A stretch of 23,581 nucleotides of DNA from a virus, in IMG/VR virus record IMGVR_UViG_3300018009_000024, positions 1 through 23,581 of that record; one strand, given 5' to 3'. The notes beneath the pieces were generated by a model. That model saw nothing but the letters and a program-made list of their open reading frames with translations, was not told where the DNA came from and made no database searches. Position 1 is the stretch's first letter, and the number at the start of each line of letters is the position of its first letter. The translations under genes and the position numbers were made by a program. Below are positions 1-6,100 of the stretch, piece by piece.

Positions 1-1436
1 AACAGTACCTCCACGCTGTCCGCGTTCACGGTCACCTTCCGCAGCGCTGACCGCAGCAGCCGGCGCCGGCGCGGATGATCGCTTGACCCCAGGACCTTCT
101 GTATCTCCGCGCCCAGCTCCTCGGCGTTTCGCTCCACGCCGGCTCGCGCTTCGGCGGCGCGCATCTCCTGGCTGATGACGGCGAGCCGGCGCTCGGCGTC
201 CTCGCGCGTCGCGCGCTTCTTCGCCATCTCGGCCCGCAGGTCGGCGGCGTCGCCCGGGCCCCACTCTCCGTCAGCGGCCAGGGCCATGAGATTGTTCATG
301 CGCTGCTGCGCGTTCGAGGCGGAGGCCTCGGCACTCCGCTTGTCGGCCGCCAGGCGTTTGAGGTCGGCAGCGGCCGTCTTCTTCTGAGCGGCCATGGCCG
401 CGTGGAGAGATGACGGATCCGCGAGTCTCTCGGCAACCTTCTCGGCCATGAAGCGGTCAAGCTCCTGGGCATTGAAGGGCTTGCTCTTGCAGGTCCCGCC
501 GCGGCGGTTGCCGGTGCAACCGTAATAGAAGTACCGCTTGCCCATTTTGCCGCGTGCGGTCCACGTCGTCAGGTGCTTGCCGCAGATCCCGCAGAAGATC
601 AGACCGTCGAGGAGGTACTCGTAATGCTCCTTGTGCGTTCGGCGCTGGCCGCCGGCGAGCGCGGCGTTCCGCTCGAGGATCGGCTGGACTCGGTCGTAGA
701 GGCGCTGATCCACGATCGGCATGTGACTGCCGGCGAGTACTTCTCCGGCCCACTGCTGCTTACCGAGATAGATGGGGTTGCGGAGAATGCGGATCACAGT
801 CGTGTGGCTGAGCGGGCGGCCTGACTCGCGCAGGTGCCGCACCAGGTCCGTGGCGCTCTTTCCGGAAGCGTAGAGACGGAAGAGATCGCTGACGATTGCG
901 CGCGTGTCCGGGTTCGGCTCGAGGCCGCCGCCCTGCTTCTGCCGATAGCCGAAGGGAATGCGACCGCCGCAGTATCGGCCCTTCCTGGCGGCGGACTGCA
1001 TTGTCTCGCTCACACGCTCGGCGATCATCTCGCGCTCGAACTGGCCGAAGGAGGCGAGGAGGTTGCGGAGCAGCCTGCCGGCGGGAGTCGTGGTGTCAAT
1101 TTCCTGAGTGACGGCGACGACGTCCACGCCGTGCGCTTCGGCTTCCTGGACGAGCTGGCAGAAGTCGGCGACGGAACGGCTGAGGCGGTCTATTTTCAGG
1201 GCGACCAGGACGTCGAACTTCCCGGCGCGGAGGTCGGCGAGCATGCGCTGGTAGGCGGGGCGCTGCGTGTTCTTGCCGCTCAGTCCCTCGTCACGATAGA
1301 CGTCCACGACCTGCGCAGCGCGCGCTTTCGCCCATAATTGGCAGCGCTCTTCCTGTAAGTCGAGCGAGACGCCTTCTTCGGCCTGGCGCGTGGTGCTGAC
1401 ACGAAGATAGAGCGCGGCGCGGAGCGAGCGCCCCAT
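1..1436 (-). CDS. Large serine recombinase (phage integrase), 3' end cut by window edge
   Basis: Site-specific recombinase of the resolvase/invertase superfamily with the long C-terminal part of phage serine integrases; it would cut and rejoin attP and attB. About 478 residues are visible and the frame is still open at base 1. Seen: the N-terminal catalytic domain starts with YLRVST, so Ser14 is the likely nucleophile; LKIDRLSRS near residues 80-88 supplies the conserved arginines; FGQFEREMIAERV near 130-142 is the E-helix. A recombinase domain with RKGRYCGGRIPFGYR follows. A zinc ribbon (CGIC near 282-285, then CTGNRRGGTC near 307-316) precedes a coiled-coil region at about 340-440. The ATG overlaps the stop of the upstream exported-protein gene by one base (TAATG), with GAGG nine bases upstream, so it is translationally coupled in the lysogeny operon. 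Family assignment is secure; whether it integrates this phage is inferred. Confidence 0.95.
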   Translation of the reverse strand, partial: MGRSLRAALYLRVSTTRQAEEGVSLDLQEERCQLWAKARAAQVVDVYRDEGLSGKNTQRPAYQRMLADLRAGKFDVLVALKIDRLSRSVADFCQLVQEAEAHGVDVVAVTQEIDTTTPAGRLLRNLLASFGQFEREMIAERVSETMQSAARKGRYCGGRIPFGYRQKQGGGLEPNPDTRAIVSDLFRLYASGKSATDLVRHLRESGRPLSHTTVIRILRNPIYLGKQQWAGEVLAGSHMPIVDQRLYDRVQPILERNAALAGGQRRTHKEHYEYLLDGLIFCGICGKHLTTWTARGKMGKRYFYYGCTGNRRGGTCKSKPFNAQELDRFMAEKVAERLADPSSLHAAMAAQKKTAAADLKRLAADKRSAEASASNAQQRMNNLMALAADGEWGPGDAADLRAEMAKKRATREDAERRLAVISQEMRAAEARAGVERNAEELGAEIQKVLGSSDHPRRRRLLRSALRKVTVNADSVEVL

Positions 1437-2098
1437 TAGTAACCGCCTCTGGCGGGAACGCCCGTTTGCCCCGCTTGTATGAGGCCTAATTCGTTGGAAC
1501 GCCATTCCCGGTAGACCCAAGCAGCGCGCCCGGCGTTTCCGTTTTTCACTGCCTCCTCCAGAACCATCGCGTAGGTGATGTTTGTCTTTGCTATGGAAGA
1601 ATCAGGCGTTCTGCCCTTCAGCCATTCATTGAAGCCTGGCTTGGCGGCGATCTCCCGCCAGTCCGGGACCAGCTCGGTCAATCGCGCCTCGAAGGCCGCC
1701 CGCTGACGCGCGATCTCTGCTTCGCGGGCCAAGCGTTCCTTTTCTGCCTTCTGATCCGCGAGCGCTTTGTCTTCACGGGCCTTCTTCTCCTCCGGCGTGA
1801 TCCACTCATCGCCCACTTTGATAAGTCCCTTTTGCGCCTGCGCGGTCTCAAAGGCAGTCTGCTCAGCGCGCGTCCGTAAACCCAAAGCCTTCCGCGTTTC
1901 ATCCGAGAGGGAAGCCAATGGAATCCAGGCGCCTCCATCTGCACAATTCACGAGCGCCTTATCGCCCTTGACCTTCAGGACCGTGACGTTTTTGAAGGCC
2001 TGCCCGTCCGTCGTCGTGACAATATCTACCGGATCCCGCGCGAGCACGGCAACGGAGAGCGAGAACAGAAGAGCCATCGCAAGAGCGAGACGCCCCAT
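1436..2098 (-). CDS. Exported protein of unknown function in the lysogeny operon
   Basis: A 220-residue protein whose function I do not recognise. Residues 1-20 form a typical signal peptide (hydrophobic core ALAMALLFSLSVAVLA, cleavage likely after A20), so it should be exported. Residues 24-70 form a small beta-type module (DGQAFKNVTVLKVKGD, then DGGAWIPLASLSDETRKALG) of a kind I know from exported proteins of Verrucomicrobia-like bacteria. Residues 95-145 are a charged Lys/Glu/Ala-rich helix, probably coiled coil. The C-terminus (VPDWREIAAKPGFNEWL and the following helix) resembles a tail motif found in other phage proteins. The start has AGGAGG six bases upstream. The gene lies 12 bases after the repressor and overlaps the recombinase by one base, so it is probably expressed in the lysogen as a conversion gene. 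A role in surface change or superinfection exclusion would be inference. Confidence 0.85.
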   Translation of the reverse strand: MGRLALAMALLFSLSVAVLARDPVDIVTTTDGQAFKNVTVLKVKGDKALVNCADGGAWIPLASLSDETRKALGLRTRAEQTAFETAQAQKGLIKVGDEWITPEEKKAREDKALADQKAEKERLAREAEIARQRAAFEARLTELVPDWREIAAKPGFNEWLKGRTPDSSIAKTNITYAMVLEEAVKNGNAGRAAWVYREWRSNELGLIQAGQTGVPARGGY

Positions 2099-2110
2099 GA
2101 TATGCCTCCT

Positions 2111-2680
2111 TCAAAATTTCACGCCCCAGACGCGCGTCATTCGCTGAACCTCGTCCGCCGGCACTACGTCGGCATTGTGCGACGGGTTCACCGGCTGAAG
2201 TATAACCTGTCTGCCCTTGCGATGCACGCGCTTGAATGTGCGGGTTCCGTCCGTGAGTTCCACGATGGCCAAGTCGCCGTCGCGGACGGTATCCCCCTTT
2301 TCGACCAACACGATCTGGCCGTCCCGTGCGATCGGTTCCATGGAGTCGCCGCGCACACGGAAGCCGACGAGATTGTCAGGCTTCTTCTCGTGGTATGGCG
2401 CTTCGCCATCGGCAACGATCCAATGCTGGCCGCCGCCGGCGTTGAAGACCGGGAATCTGCCCGGATCGTGAACCTGCTCTTCTTCTCCGTGCCACGATGC
2501 GAGAGAATCTCCAGATAGCTTTGCGAGTCTTTCCAGTACGGCGCGGCCTGGCTTCGCGCTCCCGTGGAGGTACTGCGAGAGCGTCTGAATCTTCCATCCC
2601 ATAGCCTCAGCGAGGCGCTTTTTGCCGCCGAAGTGAACTGCGAGCGCCGATAGCTTTTCCCGAAACGCCCCGTAATTCAA
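2111..2680 (-). CDS. CI/LexA-type phage repressor with S24 self-cleavage domain
   Basis: 189-residue transcriptional repressor. Residues 10-58 form an XRE-type helix-turn-helix (KRLAEAMGWKIQTLSQYLHG, then RLAKLSGDSLASW). Residues 75-189 are a LexA/UmuD-like S24 peptidase domain with Ser113 in GDSMEPI and Lys150 in TRTFKRV as the catalytic dyad. The Ala81-Gly82 bond in VFNAGGG is the probable cleavage site, so RecA-stimulated autocleavage on DNA damage is expected from the family. The start is TTG at 2680: GGAG (2692-2689) lies eight bases upstream. The ATG at 2694 is out of frame and stops after five codons. A TTG start would keep the protein level low. The operator-like palindromes lie directly upstream of the ribosome binding site, which suggests autoregulation. 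It is the first gene of the minus-strand operon. Confidence 0.93.
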   Translation of the reverse strand: MNYGAFREKLSALAVHFGGKKRLAEAMGWKIQTLSQYLHGSAKPGRAVLERLAKLSGDSLASWHGEEEQVHDPGRFPVFNAGGGQHWIVADGEAPYHEKKPDNLVGFRVRGDSMEPIARDGQIVLVEKGDTVRDGDLAIVELTDGTRTFKRVHRKGRQVILQPVNPSHNADVVPADEVQRMTRVWGVKF

Positions 2681-2696
2681 GGGGTTTTCTCCATGG

Positions 2697-2712
2697 TTAC
2701 AAATTCATGTAA
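2697..2712. promoter_or_regulatory. Candidate repressor operator TTACA-N6-TGTAA
   Basis: A perfect inverted repeat, TTACA and TGTAA separated by six bases, lies in a locally AT-rich stretch just upstream of the repressor ribosome binding site. Position and symmetry fit an operator for the helix-turn-helix repressor. Binding is inferred. Confidence 0.5.
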
Positions 2713-2720
2713 TTTTTCTC

Positions 2721-2749
2721 TTGACAGAGTTACGTGACTATGATACCTT
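2721..2749 (+). promoter_or_regulatory. Rightward early promoter candidate
   Basis: A perfect TTGACA (2721-2726) is followed after 17 bases by the weak -10 TACCTT (2744-2749). The -35 is strong and the -10 matches consensus at only three of six positions. It overlaps the 2728 palindrome and points toward the hairpin region and the early operon. Transcription would start near 2756. This is the expected place for the repressed lytic promoter. Confidence 0.45.
2728..2739. promoter_or_regulatory. Candidate repressor operator AGTTACGTGACT
   Basis: An imperfect palindrome (five of six positions symmetrical) built from the half-site GTTAC/GTCAC. It shares GTTAC with the 2697 palindrome, and a further AGTCACGG half-site follows at 2757-2764. 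It sits between the -35 and -10 of the rightward promoter, where bound repressor would block polymerase. Inference from position and symmetry. Confidence 0.45.
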
Positions 2750-2755
2750 TCCACG

Positions 2756-2978
2756 CAGTCACGGAGAATTGAGGTCGAGACAATGCTTCAGAATTCCGAG
2801 CGCGCGCAGCGGGTTGCAAGACCCTCCAGAGCATCACGCTCTACGGCCTCGGTGTCCGTGACTGTTCACCCGCAGTCCGCTGCCGCGCTCCTTACGAGCG
2901 CCCGAACTTCCGCCGACGCCGCCGCGGCACGCGCCTGCCTGCGGCCTGCCAAGGCGGGAGTTCGGGCGCGCTCTTTTT
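2756..2978 (+). ncRNA. Possible structured small RNA or leader
   Basis: Between the rightward promoter and the terminator-like hairpin there are consecutive stem-loops: AGAGC-ATCAC-GCTCT (2828-2842, perfect five-base stem), GACTG-N8-CAGTC (2860-2877, perfect five-base stem), and the large stem at 2896-2973 with a T run after it. With a start near 2756 the transcript would be about 220 nucleotides. It could be a regulatory RNA, or an untranslated leader with an early terminator needing antitermination, as at lambda tR1. I recognise no known RNA family. Confidence 0.35.
2896..2978 (+). terminator. Large terminator-like hairpin with T run
   Basis: The arm 2896-2914 pairs with 2953-2973: GCGCCCGAACTTCCGCC against GGCGGGAGTTCGGGCGC, with one G-U pair, plus three outer pairs across a two-base bulge. 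TTTTT (2974-2978) follows directly. The 38-base apical part is itself GC-rich and can fold. The T run is on the plus strand only, so termination is expected for rightward transcription. Confidence 0.55.
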
Positions 2979-3017
2979 CGGGATGTCGTCCTCGTCTGTC
3001 CGTGACCGATGATGGGC

Positions 3018-3045
3018 ATTGTAGCACCGCGAATCGCGCAGTCAA
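3018..3045 (-). promoter_or_regulatory. Leftward extended -10 promoter candidate
   Basis: On the minus strand TTGACT (3045-3040) is followed after 16 bases by TACAAT (3023-3018), and TG one base before the -10 gives an extended -10. This is a better sigma70 match than anything directly upstream of the repressor. It would transcribe leftward from about 3010, antisense to the hairpin region, and reach the repressor after a leader of about 330 bases. That arrangement recalls an establishment promoter. Activity is inferred. Confidence 0.5.
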
Positions 3046-3093
3046 GGCCCAATGTAATTATCGGCCAGGGCGCCGGCGGGTTGAGGTCCGGCC

Positions 3094-3288
3094 ATGAAGC
3101 GAGACCGGCGGCTGGAGAAGGTCGAGATCGGATTCGTGCCGTGGACGCGGCTGGCGTGGGAAGAGCACGTGGACGCGCTGCTCAGTCCGCTGCCGGCAGT
3201 GCTCGGAGAAATTCAGGAGGAGCAGTCGCATGAACGAAGCAGTGACGGCGAAAGCGGAGACGGACGAGGCACAGCCGGAACGGTCTGA
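3094..3288 (+). CDS. Small early phage protein, unknown function
   Basis: 64-residue protein; I do not recognise the family. The first 45 residues look like a folded protein (VEIGFVPWTRLAWEEHVDALLSPLPAVLGEIQEE), while the tail is Ser/Gly/Asp-rich and lies in the 59-base overlap with the next gene. GAGG sits seven bases before the ATG. It is the first gene of the long plus-strand operon, after the terminator-like hairpin at 2978, so its expression probably depends on readthrough or on an unseen promoter. Confidence 0.55.
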   Translation: MKRDRRLEKVEIGFVPWTRLAWEEHVDALLSPLPAVLGEIQEEQSHERSSDGESGDGRGTAGTV

Positions 3289-3754
3289 GGATTGCAGGGC
3301 CTTCGTTGGTCAGCTCAGCGCGAAGCTGAAGGAGGCGGCGGGAACGCTGCCCACCTTAGAGGACCGGATTGACAACCTGGTGGCCGAGGGAATTCATCTC
3401 AAGCTCGAGAACGAGAAGCTCCGAGAGCTGCGGCAGATTGACCAGGAGAGCATCGCGGGGCTGACACAGGAGGCCATCACGGCGGAGGACGAGCGGCGGA
3501 TTCTGCGGGCGAACCTGATCCGGGCGAACGAGCGGTGCGCGATGATCGGGGCGATGGTGGAATCCGCCAAAAGGTGCGCTCCCACGGCCGTCCCGCATCA
3601 ATGGCTCGATGACCTCTTAACGATCCTTGACGTGCAGGAGTTGCCGAAGATCGTCTGCCCGAAGTGCCACGGCCCGAAGCTGCACGGTCGCGGCGTGGGA
3701 TGCGAGTGGTGTGGGGCCTCGATGGATGCGACAGAGGGATGGGCCAGCGCATGA
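3230..3754 (+). CDS. Coiled-coil protein with C-terminal zinc ribbon
   Basis: 174-residue protein of unknown function. Residues 40-115 are a strongly charged heptad-like helix (IHLKLENEKLRELRQIDQESI and the following stretch), so coiled-coil oligomerisation is likely. Residues 140-165 contain CPKCHGPK and CEWCG, four cysteines (C143, C146, C158, C161) spaced as in a zinc ribbon. The start has GGAGGAG upstream and lies inside the end of the preceding gene. The stop overlaps the next ATG (ATGA at 3751). The zinc ribbon suggests nucleic-acid or protein binding, but no role can be assigned. Confidence 0.8.
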   Translation: MNEAVTAKAETDEAQPERSEDCRAFVGQLSAKLKEAAGTLPTLEDRIDNLVAEGIHLKLENEKLRELRQIDQESIAGLTQEAITAEDERRILRANLIRANERCAMIGAMVESAKRCAPTAVPHQWLDDLLTILDVQELPKIVCPKCHGPKLHGRGVGCEWCGASMDATEGWASA

Positions 3755-3954
3755 GCGTGAATGAACATCCTCGACGGATCAGCATCTCGCTGAGTTCGGA
3801 GCAGGTGGTGAAACTGCTCAACGCGCTGCGCGAGGACAAGCCGTTTGAGTGCTTCGGAGTCAATTACGTCATCGAGATACAGCGCGAGAAGTCGAATTGG
3901 ATTCAGAGCGACCTGGACGAGATCGGGGTTAGGAAAGGTAAGGCACATGGCTGA
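3751..3954 (+). CDS. Small early phage protein, unknown function
   Basis: 67-residue protein, family not recognised. The sequence (RRISISLSSEQVVKLLNALREDKPFECFGVNYVIEIQREKS) predicts strand-helix-strand, with no membrane segment or metal site. I chose the ATG at 3751 because it overlaps the preceding stop as ATGA, the pattern used throughout this operon; an in-frame upstream start at 3664 would overlap the coding part of the previous gene by 90 bases. The end overlaps the DUF2130 gene start by eight bases. Confidence 0.7.
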   Translation: MSVNEHPRRISISLSSEQVVKLLNALREDKPFECFGVNYVIEIQREKSNWIQSDLDEIGVRKGKAHG

Positions 3955-5110
3955 GTCCGAGCAGACCGTTGTGTGTCCGGGGTGCGGGAAGTCCATTCCG
4001 CTGACTAAGGCGCTGACCTCGAACATCGAGGCCACGCTGCGCCGGCAGTTTGAGGCGCAGGCCTCCGACCGCGAGCGCGCGTTGAAACGCGATTACGCGG
4101 AGCAGCTCCAGGAGGCCCAGCAAGAGGCTCGCGCGAAAGCAAGAGAAGGCATCAACGAGGAGATGGCCACGCTGCGCGATCAGCTCATGCAGAGAGACGA
4201 GCAGATCGCGGAGACGCGCCGCAAGGAGATGGACCTCATCCAGCGCGAGCGGTCCCTGACGGACCGTTTGGCCGAGGTTGACCTGGAGATCGCTCGCCGC
4301 CTGGACACCGAGCGGTCCTCGATCCGGGAAGAAGTCGCGCGGAAGATGGAAGACGAGCGCCAACTGAAGGACCTCGAAAAGGACAAGCAGCTTTCCGACC
4401 TGAAGATGCAGGTGGACGTCCTGAAGCGGAAGCTCGAGCAGGGTTCGCAGCAGACCCAGGGCGAAGCGGTCGAGCTTCAGCTCGAGGAGCTGCTCGCCGG
4501 CGCGTTCCCGTTTGACCAGATCGAGCCGGTCGGGAAGGGCATCAAGGGCGCCGATGTGCTCCAGCGTGTCAACACGCAGCAGGGGCAGTACTGCGGCATG
4601 ATCGCGTGGGAGTTCAAGAACACGCGGAACTGGACGGATGGGTGGATCGCCAAGCTCAAGGACGACCAGCGCGCGGCAAAGGCCGAGATCGGGGTTCTCG
4701 CCACGGCCGTCCTGCCGAAGGGCATCACGCACATCGGCCAGGTCGAGGGCGTTTGGGTGACGGACTTCGCGTCGCTGATCGGACTGGCCAGCGCGCTCCG
4801 GACGGGACTTGTCCAGGTGGCGCTTGGCCGGCTCGCCGCGGTGGGGAAGAACGACAAGATGGACATGCTCTACAACTACCTGACCGGGACGGAGTTCAAG
4901 CAGCGGGTCGAGGCGATGATCGAGTCCTTCATCCTCATGCGTGACGACCTCGAGCAGGAGAAGCGCGCGGCCGAGCGGGTATGGGCCAAACGCGAGAAGC
5001 AGATCCAGCGCGTGGTCGGCGGGGTGGCCGGAATGTACGGCGACATGCAGGGGATCGTCGGAGTCAGTCTGCCGAGGATCGAACGGCTCGAACTGCCGGC
5101 GCCTCAGTGA
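3947..5110 (+). CDS. DUF2130 family protein (PD-(D/E)XK nuclease-like)
   Basis: 387 residues matching the DUF2130 layout. A short CPGCG knuckle (C10, C13) is followed by a long coiled coil over about residues 25-165. The C-terminal domain has GIKGADVLQRV (Asp203) and GMIAWEFKNTRNW (Glu222-x-Lys224), which fits a PD-(D/E)XK nuclease core. The conserved KLKDDQRAAKAEIGVLATAVLPKGI and VWVTDFASLIGLA segments follow, then an ending with WAKREKQIQRVVGGVAGMYGDMQGI. From the family a DNA-acting nuclease or DNA-binding role is likely; the substrate is unknown. I chose ATG 3947, preceded by AGGAAAGG, over an earlier in-frame ATG at 3845 that lies inside the previous gene. It directly precedes a second PD-(D/E)XK protein, so the two may act together in end processing or host DNA breakdown. 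Confidence 0.9.
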   Translation: MAESEQTVVCPGCGKSIPLTKALTSNIEATLRRQFEAQASDRERALKRDYAEQLQEAQQEARAKAREGINEEMATLRDQLMQRDEQIAETRRKEMDLIQRERSLTDRLAEVDLEIARRLDTERSSIREEVARKMEDERQLKDLEKDKQLSDLKMQVDVLKRKLEQGSQQTQGEAVELQLEELLAGAFPFDQIEPVGKGIKGADVLQRVNTQQGQYCGMIAWEFKNTRNWTDGWIAKLKDDQRAAKAEIGVLATAVLPKGITHIGQVEGVWVTDFASLIGLASALRTGLVQVALGRLAAVGKNDKMDMLYNYLTGTEFKQRVEAMIESFILMRDDLEQEKRAAERVWAKREKQIQRVVGGVAGMYGDMQGIVGVSLPRIERLELPAPQ

Positions 5111-5124
5111 AAGGAAAGCGAGAG

Positions 5125-6090
5125 ATGAAAGTTCACAAACGCAAGCCGAAGGCGACCGCGCCCAAGGCTGTTGTGCTTCCGACGAAGCCCGGAATGTACG
5201 ACGGGATTCCCTTCACCGATTACTGCCTGCGCCTCAAGGGCGCGAACTCCACGATGCTGCGGCAGTTCCTCCACGAGACGCCCTCGCGCGTTTACTATCT
5301 CATGACGCACCCGGAGAAGGCGGAGGACTCCGTGGCGCTTCGCCTGGGACACGCCACGCATGCGGCGGTCCTGGAGCCAGAGCGGTTCGAGGAGGAATAC
5401 GCGAGGATTCCGAAGTTCGACCTGCGGACGAACGAGGGTAAAGCCGGCGCTTTGAAGTGGGCCGAGGACCATCCGACCCAGGCGCGGCTGCTTCCGGACA
5501 AATACGACGAGACGCTGGCTATGCGCGACGCCCTCCTGGCCCACCCTCTTGCCTCAAAGCTCCTCGGCGCGCCTGGCCGCACCGAAGTCACCGTCCTCTT
5601 CAGCATCCCGGTCTGGAAGAACCGGGAGACGGGTGAGATCGCCTGCCAGCCGGAATCGCCGGGCAAAGGATTCGTCCGCGCCGGCGAGGTCGCGTGCAAG
5701 GCCCGGATCGACAAGCTGATCTCGTGGGAGAACTGGTCAACGGTCCTGGACCTCAAGACGGACCGCGATGCCTCGTTGGCCGGCTTCGGGAAGGCCTGCG
5801 AGAAATTCTCCTACCACGCCCAAGCCGCGATGTACCTGGACGCGCTGGACATTCTCGCGCCGCGCAAGCGCCGGTTCATTCACGTCGTGGTGGACAAGCG
5901 ACCGCCGCACGACGTGGCGGTGCGCGAGCTGGACGAGCCGGAGCTGCGCGAGGGCCGGGCGGCGTATCGCTTTGCGCTCGCGACCTACATCCAGTGCAAG
6001 AAGTCCGGCGTGTGGCCGGCCTATTTCGACGGCATCGAGCCGCAGGAAATGCGCCGGAGCGCTTTCCGGTTCACCGATCCGACTCAGTAA
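5125..6090 (+). CDS. RecE/DUF3799-type PD-(D/E)XK exonuclease
   Basis: 321-residue nuclease of the group annotated as exodeoxyribonuclease VIII C-terminal or PDDEXK-like (DUF3799). Seen: YCLRLKGANSTMLRQFL and LRLGHATHAAVLEPERF (His76, His79) of the N-terminal part; ARIDKL (Asp196) followed by VLDLKTDRDAS (Asp209-x-Lys211), the metal and catalytic core; and YHAQAAMYLDAL (Gln233), the family's QxxxY-type helix. Family members resect double-stranded DNA ends in phage recombination, normally with an annealing partner such as RecT. ATG 5125 has AGGAAAG upstream and lies 14 bases after the DUF2130 stop. The RDF-like gene follows after ten bases. No obvious RecT is next to it. Confidence 0.9.
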   Translation: MKVHKRKPKATAPKAVVLPTKPGMYDGIPFTDYCLRLKGANSTMLRQFLHETPSRVYYLMTHPEKAEDSVALRLGHATHAAVLEPERFEEEYARIPKFDLRTNEGKAGALKWAEDHPTQARLLPDKYDETLAMRDALLAHPLASKLLGAPGRTEVTVLFSIPVWKNRETGEIACQPESPGKGFVRAGEVACKARIDKLISWENWSTVLDLKTDRDASLAGFGKACEKFSYHAQAAMYLDALDILAPRKRRFIHVVVDKRPPHDVAVRELDEPELREGRAAYRFALATYIQCKKSGVWPAYFDGIEPQEMRRSAFRFTDPTQ

Positions 6091-6100
6091 GGAGCCGACG

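Larger units (their letters stand above)
2681..3093. other. Lysogeny/early control region without a convincing gene
   Basis: 413 bases between the leftward repressor and the rightward early operon. It holds two operator-like palindromes (2697-2712, 2728-2739), a rightward promoter overlapping one of them, a leftward extended -10 promoter at 3018-3045, and a run of stem-loops ending in a terminator-like hairpin at 2896-2978. A frame with ATG at 2783 (GAGG eight bases upstream) stays open to 3097. Its product is low-complexity Arg/Ala/Ser and it runs through the hairpins, so I do not call it a gene. Confidence 0.6.

Noticed and set aside
834-1337. A 167-codon plus-strand frame
   Set aside because: It is the reverse of the recombinase catalytic domain, which has clear motifs on the minus strand.
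2783-3097. A 104-codon plus-strand frame with a fair ribosome binding site
   Set aside because: The product is Arg/Ala/Ser low complexity and it crosses several stem-loops and a terminator-like hairpin. I treat the region as untranslated, though a short leader peptide cannot be excluded.
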